Assembly: GCA_039208045.1 (NCBI GenBank) | Contig: JBCCRH010000023.1 | Location: 1-27,485 of the forward strand | Direction of reading: 5' to 3' | DNA from: JBCCRH01 sp039208045 | GTDB lineage: Bacteria > Bacteroidota > Bacteroidia > Chitinophagales > Saprospiraceae | Length of the DNA: 27,485 nt | Part shown: positions 14,991-22,328 of the stretch, piece by piece | Position numbering within the stretch: the stretch's first letter is position 1 | Layout: the number at the start of each line of letters is the position of its first letter | Made by a program: the position numbers and the translations under genes | Notes under the pieces: model-generated | Told to the model about the DNA's origin: nothing | The model's input: only the letters and a program-made list of their open reading frames with translations | Database searches by the model: none

Positions 14991-15950
14991 ATGTTTAGGT
15001 CAATTTGGGAAGATGTAAAACGGGAATTTAGCTATGGTAATATGGTCACTCGTATTATCATCATCAATATCATTGCCTTTGTGGCAATTAATCTTATTTG
15101 GATCTTTTTTCGGATTTCGCATGGCTGGGAAACGCCAGAGTTATACTATTCGATCCGGAATTTCTTTATGATTTCATCAGATTGGTTGCACAATCTGACC
15201 CATCCCTGGGCATTGATTACCCATATGTTTCTGCACGAGAGCTTCTGGCATATCCTTTGGAATATGCTATTTCTCTATTGGTTCGGTCGTATTGTTGGAG
15301 ACTTTATCGGTAATCATCGCATCTTACCACTTTATTTGCTTGGGGGATTATTTGCTTCGCTTATCTATTTTGTTTCGAGCGCCATTATTCCCTATGCACA
15401 AGGGGAGGTACACTATGCGCTGGGGGCTTCAGGGGCAGTAATGGCTATTGTGGTTGCTTCCGGGGTGATTTCTCCCGACTACATTATGCGTTTGTTTCTG
15501 CTTGGTGATGTGAAATTGAAATATATAGTGGCCACATTAGTCTTTTTAGACCTTATTGGTATAGCTAGCAATAGCAATACGGGTGGTGCTTTTGCGCACT
15601 TAGGAGGTGCCTTTTTTGGATGGTTATTTGTTCGCCAGTTGCGCGAAGGTTCCGATTGGTCAGTACCCGTCAATCGATTTATTGAGCGCATCAATAACTT
15701 CTTTAGAGGAATAAGTGAAGAGCGGCAACGCCCAAAGAAAGGACCAAGAGTAGTGTACCGCAACACGGGAAAAACCCGTCCACAGCGCCGTGCAAGAGGC
15801 AATCAAGCTGCTTCCGATAGCGGAACACCAGGTGCAATGTCGCATCAAGAGCAATTGGATGCCATCCTAGATAAGATCAAGAAATCGGGCTATGATAGCC
15901 TATCGGAAGAGGAAAAAGAATTCCTATTTAACGCAAGCAAAAAGAATTAA
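14991..15950 (+). CDS. Rhomboid-family intramembrane serine protease with C-terminal extension (second copy)
   Basis: 319 residues from ATG at 14991. After a short N-terminal stretch comes the first helix (IIIINIIAFVAINLIWIFF), then HESFWHILWNM with the family HxxxN element, Ser147 in LGASGAVMA and His203 in FAHLGGAFFG, giving an intact dyad. Beyond the last helix (about 215) there is a basic, low-complexity linker and a conserved-looking C-terminal helical motif, EQLDAILDKIKKSGYDSLSE followed by EEKEFLFNASKKN, which I recall as the small tail domain (DUF6576-like) of Bacteroidota rhomboids. This architecture differs from the copy upstream, so the two are probably not a simple recent duplication. 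The next gene begins inside or right after its 3' end. Confidence 0.93.
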   Translation: MFRSIWEDVKREFSYGNMVTRIIIINIIAFVAINLIWIFFRISHGWETPELYYSIRNFFMISSDWLHNLTHPWALITHMFLHESFWHILWNMLFLYWFGRIVGDFIGNHRILPLYLLGGLFASLIYFVSSAIIPYAQGEVHYALGASGAVMAIVVASGVISPDYIMRLFLLGDVKLKYIVATLVFLDLIGIASNSNTGGAFAHLGGAFFGWLFVRQLREGSDWSVPVNRFIERINNFFRGISEERQRPKKGPRVVYRNTGKTRPQRRARGNQAASDSGTPGAMSHQEQLDAILDKIKKSGYDSLSEEEKEFLFNASKKN

Positions 15951-17019
15951 TGAAGTGCGCCATCTTCGACCGCTTTTGCGATGGCTACACTTAGCGTTGA
16001 TCTGCGTCACGCTTCTTTCTTATCTAGCGCCATTTATTAGTCCAAAAGTATTTTGGCCGTTCGCCGTCTTAGGGCTCGCCTATCCACTGCTTTTAGTACT
16101 CAATCTACTGTTCCTTTTAGGATGGCTATTGCTAAAGGATCGATATACGCTTTTTGCTCTGGCTACCATTCTGCTCGGCTGGAGTCATCTTACGGCACTC
16201 ATTGGTTTTGGAGGGGGTAAAGAAGCCACAGCGCAGCAACTGAATATACTTTCGTTTAATACCTACAGCCTGCGTGTCTGGAAAAATCCAGGAAAACTAG
16301 CGAGTAAAGAAATGGTCAAGACTTTTTTTGCAACGCATAAAATTGACGTGGTTTGCCTGCAAGAATACCCAAAACAACCCGCTCATCAGCAGCGCATTGA
16401 GACAGCTTTAGAAGAGCTAGGACTAAAATACAGTTGCCAACAAAAAAATAAGTCGCTTGCCATCTTCTCCCGATTCCCAATCAAAAAATACAAAAATCAC
16501 TACTTTAAGAACCGCTCTAATGGCTTTCAGTGGGCTGACATTGCACTGAAAACACACTCCATTCGCGTTTTTAACCTTCATCTGCAAAGCAATGCAGTTA
16601 CCCAAACCGCTAATAAACTTATGGAAGAAGGAAACCTAAAAGAGCGTTCTACCTGGCGTAATATGCGCAGTATGATTGGTAATTATCGGCGCGCAGCTAT
16701 GCTACGCGCAGGGCAGGCCGAAACTATTGCTCAGGCGCTCGCCAAGAGCCCTCATCCAGTTGCCCTAGCTGGGGACTTCAACGAAGCCCCCAACTCCTAC
16801 GTGTATCAGGTACTCACCCAACAGCTCAACGATGCCTTTCAGGAAGCAGGCCGTGGTATAGGCGTGACTTATGCGGGTAAGCTGCCAGGTCTGCGCATCG
16901 ATTATATTCTCACCGACCCTCGCTTACCAGTGGCAGACTACCATATTTTTCCTTCCGCGTTTTCTGACCACAAAGGAGTGGTGACCACCCTAAACGTACC
17001 AAGAGTGGAACTAAACTGA
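15892..17019 (+). CDS. Membrane-anchored endonuclease/exonuclease/phosphatase family protein
   Basis: 375 residues from ATG at 15892, which overlaps the rhomboid by 59 bases. The first 22 residues come from the overlap and are Lys/Arg-rich; a GTG at 15958 would avoid the overlap with an eight-residue lead before the first helix and may be the true start. Three hydrophobic segments follow (about 26-50, 53-82, 87-108). The catalytic domain then runs from LNILSFNTYSLRVW, through metal-binding Glu in VVCLQEYP, FNLHLQSNA, GDFNEAPNS and LRIDYILTD to SDHKGV at the end, all conserved family motifs. The family includes DNases, phosphodiesterases and lipid phosphatases; the membrane anchor suggests an envelope substrate, but none can be named. 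It probably shares a transcript with the rhomboid gene. Confidence 0.88.
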   Translation: MIAYRKRKKNSYLTQAKRINEVRHLRPLLRWLHLALICVTLLSYLAPFISPKVFWPFAVLGLAYPLLLVLNLLFLLGWLLLKDRYTLFALATILLGWSHLTALIGFGGGKEATAQQLNILSFNTYSLRVWKNPGKLASKEMVKTFFATHKIDVVCLQEYPKQPAHQQRIETALEELGLKYSCQQKNKSLAIFSRFPIKKYKNHYFKNRSNGFQWADIALKTHSIRVFNLHLQSNAVTQTANKLMEEGNLKERSTWRNMRSMIGNYRRAAMLRAGQAETIAQALAKSPHPVALAGDFNEAPNSYVYQVLTQQLNDAFQEAGRGIGVTYAGKLPGLRIDYILTDPRLPVADYHIFPSAFSDHKGVVTTLNVPRVELN

Positions 17020-17047
17020 TTCAGAAGTTGTCCCCAATACAAATACA

Positions 17048-17079
17048 TTTTGCGCACCCCAAATAGAATCTTATTTTTG
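17048..17079 (+). promoter_or_regulatory. Promoter of cysS
   Basis: TTTTG at 17048-17052, a 19-base spacer, then TATTTTTG at 17072-17079. This matches the Bacteroidota consensus TTTG-N19-21-TAnnTTTG at both boxes and in spacing. The predicted leader to the ATG at 17109 is about 25 nt. It is one of the two best promoters in the window. Confidence 0.75.
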
Positions 17080-17108
17080 CGGCAAATTTTACCATTAAAA
17101 TATATACC

Positions 17109-18599
17109 ATGAAGGGTAGTTTAAAGCTTCAGAACAGCCTGACTCGCCAAAAAGAGGAGTTCAAACCATTAGTTGAAGGTCGCATTGGGATGTATGTATG
17201 TGGGCCTACGGTTTACAATCATGTACACTTAGGGAACTGTCGGACGTTCACCAGCTTTGACGTCATTTATCGGTATTTGTGCTACCTAGGTTACAAGGTG
17301 CGCTATGTGCGAAATATCACGGATGTAGGGCACTTATTAGATGATGGGGAGGATCGGATGCTTAAGGGAGCACGCCTGGAACAGCTAGAGCCTATGGAAG
17401 TCGCACAGAAATATTCGAATGGCTTCCATGCCATGATGCGGATATTTAACAACCTAGAGCCGAGCATAGAGCCACGCGCAACGGGCCACATCCCAGAGCA
17501 GATAGAAATGGTACAGACCATCATGGACAACGGCTACGGCTATGAAGTAAATGGGTCGGTCTATTTTGACACCATGAAATTCATCGAGGAAAAAGGTCTC
17601 TATGGGGATCTATCGGGGCGAAAAGTAGAAGACTTGTTTAGCGAAACTAGAGCGCTCAAAAATCAAGGAGAAAAACGCAATGCCGCCGATTTCGCGATTT
17701 GGATGAAGGCCTCTCCCGAGCACATTATGTGCTGGAATAGCCCTTGGAGTGTTGGATTCCCAGGCTGGCACCTGGAGTGCTCGGCTATGAGTACGAAGTA
17801 TTTGGGCGAAAAATTTGATCTCCACGGCGGAGGTAACGATTTAAAGTTCCCACATCACGAAAACGAGATCGCTCAAAATGTTGCTTCTTGCAATTGTGGT
17901 GGAGCACGGTACTGGCTGCATACGAATATGCTGTTGCTAAATGGCCGAAAGATGTCCAAGAGCGATGGCAATACCATTTCACCTGAGCAGTTGTTTTCTG
18001 GCGATAGCGAATTTGTATCTAAAGGCTATAGCCCAATGTCGGTTCGCTTCTTTATGCTACAAGCCCACTACGGTAGCCCACTGGATTTGACTGATGAAGC
18101 CCTGCAAGCAGCCGAAAAAGGTTACCGCCGCCTAATGGAAGGTAACAAAGCATTGCAGGCTATGACTGCCGTAGCTGGAGCTAGCGCTGGTGCTTTAGAT
18201 AAAGAGTTGCGCGAAATGATAGAACGGGTACACGAAGAAATGAACGACGACTTCAATACCCCAAAGGCACTCGCCCGCTTATTCGAACTAGTAACCAAAA
18301 TCAACGGCCTCAAAGATGGGCACCTACCAGCAAAAGAAGTAGCTCCGGAGACCTTACAGTTGCTACAGCAAACCTTCAAAGATTTTATCTATGAGGTTCT
18401 GGGGCTGCTAGACGAAACAGTAGGTAGTGGTGGCGATGGTGGCTTGGTCGATGGCCTGATGGAAATGATCATTGAGCTTCGTAAAACCGCTCGTACGAAC
18501 AAGGACTGGTCTACCTCGGATATGATCCGAGATGCACTCAAAGACTTAGACGTACAATTAAAAGATAGTAAGGAAGGTACAACGTGGAGTGTCAAATAA
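17109..18599 (+). CDS. cysS: Cysteinyl-tRNA synthetase
   Basis: Charges tRNA-Cys with cysteine in the cytoplasm. 496 residues, class I. The HIGH-type motif is HLGN at 40-43 and the KMSKS motif is KMSKS at 281-285. Zinc ligands match E. coli CysRS with constant offset: Cys31, Cys224 (HLECSAMS), His249 and Glu253 (HHENEIAQ). A C-terminal helical anticodon-binding region follows from about 340. The start is ATG at 17109, preceded by a good Bacteroidota promoter. A methylmalonyl-CoA epimerase gene follows after 27 bases. An internal DETVGSGGDGG loop near 437-447 looks like a small flexible insertion. Confidence 0.98.
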   Translation: MKGSLKLQNSLTRQKEEFKPLVEGRIGMYVCGPTVYNHVHLGNCRTFTSFDVIYRYLCYLGYKVRYVRNITDVGHLLDDGEDRMLKGARLEQLEPMEVAQKYSNGFHAMMRIFNNLEPSIEPRATGHIPEQIEMVQTIMDNGYGYEVNGSVYFDTMKFIEEKGLYGDLSGRKVEDLFSETRALKNQGEKRNAADFAIWMKASPEHIMCWNSPWSVGFPGWHLECSAMSTKYLGEKFDLHGGGNDLKFPHHENEIAQNVASCNCGGARYWLHTNMLLLNGRKMSKSDGNTISPEQLFSGDSEFVSKGYSPMSVRFFMLQAHYGSPLDLTDEALQAAEKGYRRLMEGNKALQAMTAVAGASAGALDKELREMIERVHEEMNDDFNTPKALARLFELVTKINGLKDGHLPAKEVAPETLQLLQQTFKDFIYEVLGLLDETVGSGGDGGLVDGLMEMIIELRKTARTNKDWSTSDMIRDALKDLDVQLKDSKEGTTWSVK

Positions 18600-18626
18600 G
18601 ACTAAACCCTCTTACAATTATTGCTT

Positions 18627-19040
18627 ATGCTTATTCGATTAGAACATTTAGGGATTGCGGTCAAAGACCTTCAAAAGAGCAATGCCTTATTCCAGCTACT
18701 ACTTGGAGCAGCGCCTTACAAGACAGAAGAGGTAGCTTCTGAGCGAGTGCGCACTAGCTTTTTTAAAGCAGGAGAGGCCAAAGTCGAACTGTTAGAGCCT
18801 ACCGCTTCGGACAGTGTTATTGCAAAATATATTGAAAAGCGAGGAGAAGGCATCCACCATGTGGCTTTTGAAGTAGAAGACATTCACCTTGCGATGGCAC
18901 AAATGCGGGAGGCAGGCATTCGCGTGTTGAACGAGCAGCCCAAAGCTGGAGCCGACAATAAATTGATTTGTTTCTTACACCCTAAGGATACGAATGGAGT
19001 ATTGGTAGAGTTGTGCCAAGAGCGAAAAAGAGTGGACTAA
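18627..19040 (+). CDS. mce: Methylmalonyl-CoA epimerase
   Basis: Interconverts (2S)- and (2R)-methylmalonyl-CoA, linking propionyl-CoA and succinyl-CoA metabolism. 137 residues from ATG at 18627 (a TTG two codons earlier is less likely). It is a vicinal-oxygen-chelate fold of two beta-alpha-beta-beta-beta modules. Metal ligands in the family positions are His7 (LEHLGIAV), Glu54 (KVELLEP; Gln in the Propionibacterium enzyme), His78 (GIHHVAFEV) and Glu128 (VLVELCQ). Glyoxalase-family relatives look similar, but GIHHVAFEVED and FLHPKDTNGVLVEL are characteristic of the epimerase. It sits between cysS (27 bases) and prs (65 bases), unrelated in pathway. Confidence 0.92.
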   Translation: MLIRLEHLGIAVKDLQKSNALFQLLLGAAPYKTEEVASERVRTSFFKAGEAKVELLEPTASDSVIAKYIEKRGEGIHHVAFEVEDIHLAMAQMREAGIRVLNEQPKAGADNKLICFLHPKDTNGVLVELCQERKRVD

Positions 19041-19069
19041 TTTGTCACGGAATCTTCAAGAGAATAGTT

Positions 19070-19077
19070 TACCTTTG
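19070..19077 (+). promoter_or_regulatory. Promoter -7 element of prs
   Basis: TACCTTTG, an exact TAnnTTTG match, 28 bases before the preferred prs ATG at 19106. The only upstream TTTG (19041-19044) is 25 bases away, longer than consensus. Its position supports starting prs at 19106 rather than at an upstream TTG inside the epimerase gene. Confidence 0.5.
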
Positions 19078-19105
19078 TTTGGGTTGGCGAACTACAACGG
19101 TTGCG

Positions 19106-20077
19106 ATGCAAGAGATTAATCCATACACAGATCCTCAAGAACAAATGGTGGAAGTCAAATTATTTTCTGGAACCAATTCCCAGTATTTAGCAGAAAAGAT
19201 TGCTGATTATTACGGACATCCGCTAGGAGACATCAAAGTACATCGCTTCAGCGATGGAGAAATGCAGCCGGTAATCAATGAATCGGTGCGAGGTGCCTAC
19301 GTATTTTTTATCCAGTCGACTTTTGCGCCAGCAGAAAATATGATGGAGCTGTTGTTGATGATTGATGCGGCAAAGCGAGCTTCCGCAGGCTACATCACCG
19401 CAGTGATCCCCTATTTTGGATATGCGCGGCAAGACCGAAAAGACAAACCTAGAGTGCCTATTTCTGCGCGCTTGTTGGCCAATTTGCTCGAAGCAGCTGG
19501 GGCGAACCGAGTGATGACCATGGATTTTCATGCCGATCAAATTCAAGGCTTCTTCGATATTCCGGTAGATCACCTTAAGAGTGAAGCCATTTATATACCC
19601 TATCTGCAAGAACAAGATTTAAGCAATGTAACCTTTGCTTCGCCAGATGTTGGAGGGGTGAAGCGTGCTCGCCTCTACGCTAAGCACTTTGAGTGCGATC
19701 TGGTTATTTGTGATAAATACCGAAAAAGAGCCAATGAAGTGGCGGGTATGACGGTTATTGGCGATGTAACAGGAGCTGATGTGATCCTGGTAGATGATAT
19801 GGTCGATACAGCCGGCACGCTTTGTCGGGCAGCCAGAATCATTCTGGATAAAGGGGCCAAGAGTGTGCGTGCCCTGTGTACGCACCCTGTACTTTCTGGC
19901 AAAGCCTACGAGAATATTGCCAATTCCGCACTAGATGAACTATTGGTTTGCGATACGATCCCGCTCAAGCAAAAGTCATCAAAAATAAAAACCCTGTCTA
20001 CTTCCAAGCTTTTTGCCCGTGCTATCCGCAACACACATGAGCACCGTTCTATTTCTGCTCTTTTTGTTGGAGGTTAA
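19106..20077 (+). CDS. prs: Ribose-phosphate pyrophosphokinase (PRPP synthetase)
   Basis: Makes PRPP from ribose 5-phosphate and ATP for purine, pyrimidine, His, Trp and NAD synthesis. 323 residues from ATG at 19106; an internal ATG at 19145 (MVEVKLFSG) is the alternative and would give 310 residues, close to the family norm. Motifs: SGTNSQYLAEKIA at the N-terminus, PYFGYARQDRKDKPRVPIS (103-120), MDFHADQIQGFFDIPVDHL (139-157) with the catalytic-region His142, the flexible loop DKYRKRANEV (203-212) and the PRPP-binding loop VDDMVDTAGT (229-238). All are intact. bL25 follows after 71 bases with its own promoter; prs next to ctc/rplY is a common bacterial arrangement. Confidence 0.97.
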   Translation: MQEINPYTDPQEQMVEVKLFSGTNSQYLAEKIADYYGHPLGDIKVHRFSDGEMQPVINESVRGAYVFFIQSTFAPAENMMELLLMIDAAKRASAGYITAVIPYFGYARQDRKDKPRVPISARLLANLLEAAGANRVMTMDFHADQIQGFFDIPVDHLKSEAIYIPYLQEQDLSNVTFASPDVGGVKRARLYAKHFECDLVICDKYRKRANEVAGMTVIGDVTGADVILVDDMVDTAGTLCRAARIILDKGAKSVRALCTHPVLSGKAYENIANSALDELLVCDTIPLKQKSSKIKTLSTSKLFARAIRNTHEHRSISALFVGG

Positions 20078-20097
20078 AAAGGAATTATTTACCTTTG
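20067..20097 (+). promoter_or_regulatory. Promoter of rplY
   Basis: TTG at 20067-20069, a 20-base spacer, then TACCTTTG at 20090-20097, matching the Bacteroidota -33/-7 consensus and spacing. The -33 box lies inside the last codons of prs. The leader to the ATG at 20149 is about 48 nt, long enough for control, but no clear structure was seen in it. Confidence 0.7.
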
Positions 20098-20148
20098 CGT
20101 GCCAATTTGGGTAAGAATCAAAATTATTATTCTAAATATAGCTAAGCC

Positions 20149-20745
20149 ATGGAAATTGTTGCCGTAAAAGGGGAGCCACGTAAAGGGTTCGGAGGAACAG
20201 CAAGCAAAGAAGTACGTAGTCAAGGTCTAATCCCTTGTGTACTATATGGGTTTGATGAAGTAGTCCATTTTTCTACGGATGTCAAAACAGTTAAGCCATT
20301 GATCTACACACCTGATTTTAAAATCGCAGAAGTAGAAATCGACGGTAAAACCTATAAGACCATCTTAAAGGATGTACAATTCCACCCTGTAACAGATGAG
20401 ATCGTACATATCGACTTCCTCAAATTGATCGATGGTCATCCAGTGAAGTATGAAGTGCCAGTGAAGTTTGTCGGTTCGTCGCCAGGGATAAAACTAGGGG
20501 GCAAGCTATTGCAGAATATCCGTCGTGTAAAAATCAAGGCAACTCCTGAAACGATGGTGGACATCCTAACCCTAGATATTTCAAATCTAGAAATGGGACA
20601 GTCTATCCGTATTCGCGATATTGAAGCGGTAGAAGGTATAGAAATTATGACGCCATCAGGAACACCCGTTGCAACTATCGAGATTCCTCGTGCCTTGCGT
20701 TCTGCTGCTGCGGCCGCCAAAAAGGAAGGAGCTCAAGAAGAGTAA
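20149..20745 (+). CDS. rplY: 50S ribosomal protein bL25, CTC-type long form
   Basis: Binds 5S rRNA in the large subunit; long forms are also called general stress protein Ctc. 198 residues: the N-terminal L25 domain (about 1-90) has VKGEPRKGFGGTASKEVR, GLIPCVLYG and LKDVQFHPVTDEIVHIDFL, and the C-terminal TL5/CTC beta domain (about 95-180) has VPVKFVGSSPGIKLGG and IRRVKIKATPETM. It ends in an Ala/Lys/Glu-rich tail. The start is ATG at 20149. It is downstream of prs; the peptidyl-tRNA hydrolase gene often found after ctc is not here. A terminator follows at 20771. Confidence 0.96.
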   Translation: MEIVAVKGEPRKGFGGTASKEVRSQGLIPCVLYGFDEVVHFSTDVKTVKPLIYTPDFKIAEVEIDGKTYKTILKDVQFHPVTDEIVHIDFLKLIDGHPVKYEVPVKFVGSSPGIKLGGKLLQNIRRVKIKATPETMVDILTLDISNLEMGQSIRIRDIEAVEGIEIMTPSGTPVATIEIPRALRSAAAAAKKEGAQEE

Positions 20746-20770
20746 GAAAAAGATTATATCAATTTATATT

Positions 20771-20815
20771 GAAAAGGGTATTGTCTCCACGCAGGCAGTA
20801 CCCTTTTCACGTTTT
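20771..20815 (+). terminator. Probable terminator of rplY
   Basis: Perfect 10-bp inverted repeat: GAAAAGGGTA (20771-20780) and TACCCTTTTC (20799-20808), with an 18-base loop and a short TTTT run at 20812-20815. The T-tract is short, but the location, 25 bases past the rplY stop, fits. The next gene's -7 element starts only ten bases beyond the right arm. Confidence 0.6.
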
Positions 20816-20817
20816 GC

Positions 20818-20825
20818 TAACTTTG
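20818..20825 (+). promoter_or_regulatory. Promoter -7 element of the omega-amidase gene
   Basis: TAACTTTG, an exact TAnnTTTG match ending six bases before the ATG at 20832. Transcription would begin at or within a few bases of the start codon, predicting a leaderless or nearly leaderless mRNA. No TTTG -33 box lies at normal spacing. Confidence 0.45.
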
Positions 20826-20831
20826 TTAATT

Positions 20832-21608
20832 ATGGAAGCTATACACGTATCTGCCATTCAAGCTGATTTACTTTGGGAAAACACCGCCATGAATCGGCAA
20901 TACTTAGAGGGCCTGGTTCGTCCTCTACAAGGAAGAACGGACTTAGTCATTCTCCCTGAAATGTTCACCACAGGCTTTAGTATGAATGCTCCTAGCCTAG
21001 CTGAAAGTATGGAGGGGGATACTCGGTACTGGATGCAGGATTTGGCGAAAGCCACCCAGGCAGTCATTTGCGGAAGCCTTATCATCCAAGAGGCAGGGAA
21101 CTATTATAATCGGCTCATCTGGATGCGCCCCGATGGGACTTACGAACACTACGACAAGCGCCACCTCTTTTCTTACGCTAAAGAAGAGGAGCACTATACC
21201 GCTGGTCAGCAAGCCCTACTGGTAGAGCTCAAGGGCTGGAAAGTGATGCCCCTAATTTGCTATGACCTACGGTTTCCGGTATGGAGTCGCAATACCACCA
21301 ATTACGACCTACTTATCTATGTAGCCAACTGGCCCGCCAAGCGCGCCTTTGCCTGGCGCTCCTTACTCACTGCGCGCGCCATCGAAAATCAAGCCTATAC
21401 TATAGGCGTCAATCGAGTAGGAAGAGATGCCAACGACATTGACTATACTGGGGATTCCACCATCCTCGATTTTAAAGGCGATACGCTAGTATATGCCACC
21501 AGGCAAGCGCAAGTGCTCCAAGCACAACTTTCCTGGCAAGCACAGCAAGATTTTCGCGCTCGATTTGCCTTTTTGGCCGATCGCGATCAGTACCAGATAC
21601 TTGGCTAA
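20832..21608 (+). CDS. Carbon-nitrogen hydrolase, omega-amidase (nitrilase family)
   Basis: 258 residues from ATG at 20832; the frame extends upstream to a TTG at 20769, but that would lie inside the rplY terminator. The nitrilase-fold triad is Glu43 in LPEMF, Lys109 in YDKRHLF and Cys143 in PLICYDLRFP. These segments and the length best match the YafV/omega-amidase group, which hydrolyses 2-oxoglutaramate and 2-oxosuccinamate to the 2-oxo acids plus ammonia as repair of transamination by-products. Other small-amide hydrolases of the family cannot be excluded. It is cytoplasmic, with no signal peptide. A promoter element sits right against the start codon. Confidence 0.88.
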   Translation: MEAIHVSAIQADLLWENTAMNRQYLEGLVRPLQGRTDLVILPEMFTTGFSMNAPSLAESMEGDTRYWMQDLAKATQAVICGSLIIQEAGNYYNRLIWMRPDGTYEHYDKRHLFSYAKEEEHYTAGQQALLVELKGWKVMPLICYDLRFPVWSRNTTNYDLLIYVANWPAKRAFAWRSLLTARAIENQAYTIGVNRVGRDANDIDYTGDSTILDFKGDTLVYATRQAQVLQAQLSWQAQQDFRARFAFLADRDQYQILG

Positions 21609-21718
21609 TTCAACCGTTCGCTCAATAAGCTGCTTAACGCAAAATTCTATGGCTACCTTAACGTTTCTTTTGGAAACCTCCAGTGCTCTAGTACGTCATT
21701 GTCAAAAACCGATCGCTT

Positions 21719-22324
21719 ATGTTGACCAAGTTCCGATGCCTTATCCTGTTCTTTATTTCAGTTTTCTTATTCACGCAGTGTCGATCTATTGACGAAGCAC
21801 TCGCTCCCCGCAATCCAGATTACAACAAATCTAGGACGAGCAAGACGGAAACGATTGATTTTGATGAACCAGGTACCGAAACAGCTACTGCCGAAGACCG
21901 ACCTGCTACATCAAGTCCAGGTGCTAGTGGGGAAACAGCCCTCCAGCTTCAGGTGGTGGCTTACGCCAAAAAATTTATCGGAACCAAGTATAAATATGGC
22001 GGAAAGAGTCCTTCTTCTGGCTTCGACTGCTCTGGCTTCACGCGTTATGTGATGGATAATTTTGATGTGGCTCTACCTCCCGTTTCGCGCTACCAAGAGC
22101 AAGAGGGGAAGCGCATTAGTTTAAAAGAAGCAGCGCCAGGTGATTTAGTATTTTTCAGAAGAAGCAAAAGAGGTAATGTATTCCATGTGGCACTAGTGGC
22201 GGAGAATTCTTCGGCAGGCTTAAAAGTGGTACACAGTACGAATCGTGGCGTAGTACTCGATAATATCACCAACAACTCGTACTGGGCACCTAAGTTATCT
22301 TCTGCACGGCGAGTGCTAAAATAA
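21719..22324 (+). CDS. NlpC/P60-family peptidoglycan endopeptidase, exported
   Basis: 201 residues from ATG at 21719. A hydrophobic signal segment (LILFFISVFLF) is followed by TQC with Cys21; this is a poor lipobox because Gln at -1 is unusual, so it may be a lipoprotein or a cleaved secreted protein. A Thr/Glu/Pro-rich linker (about 40-72) leads to the NlpC/P60 domain: GTKYKYGGKSPSSGFDCSGF with catalytic Cys104, His156 in VFHVALVAE and a third polar residue His172 in VVHSTNRG. The family cleaves D-gamma-Glu to diaminopimelate bonds in cell-wall peptides. It is 110 bases after the omega-amidase gene and convergent with the M14 peptidase, four bases between the stops. Confidence 0.9.
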   Translation: MLTKFRCLILFFISVFLFTQCRSIDEALAPRNPDYNKSRTSKTETIDFDEPGTETATAEDRPATSSPGASGETALQLQVVAYAKKFIGTKYKYGGKSPSSGFDCSGFTRYVMDNFDVALPPVSRYQEQEGKRISLKEAAPGDLVFFRRSKRGNVFHVALVAENSSAGLKVVHSTNRGVVLDNITNNSYWAPKLSSARRVLK

Positions 22325-22328
22325 AGAA

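Noticed and set aside
19013..19105. Upstream extension of prs overlapping the epimerase gene
   Set aside because: It begins with TTG inside the previous gene, and a -7 promoter element lies within it, so transcription would start after it.
20091..20148. Possible leader regulation (L-protein type autoregulatory structure) before rplY
   Set aside because: Only a weak AGAAT/ATTCT pairing is visible in the short leader; not enough to claim a structure.
21493..21792. 99-codon frame overlapping the end of the omega-amidase gene and the start of the NlpC/P60 gene
   Set aside because: It overlaps two well-supported genes in another frame and shows no domain.
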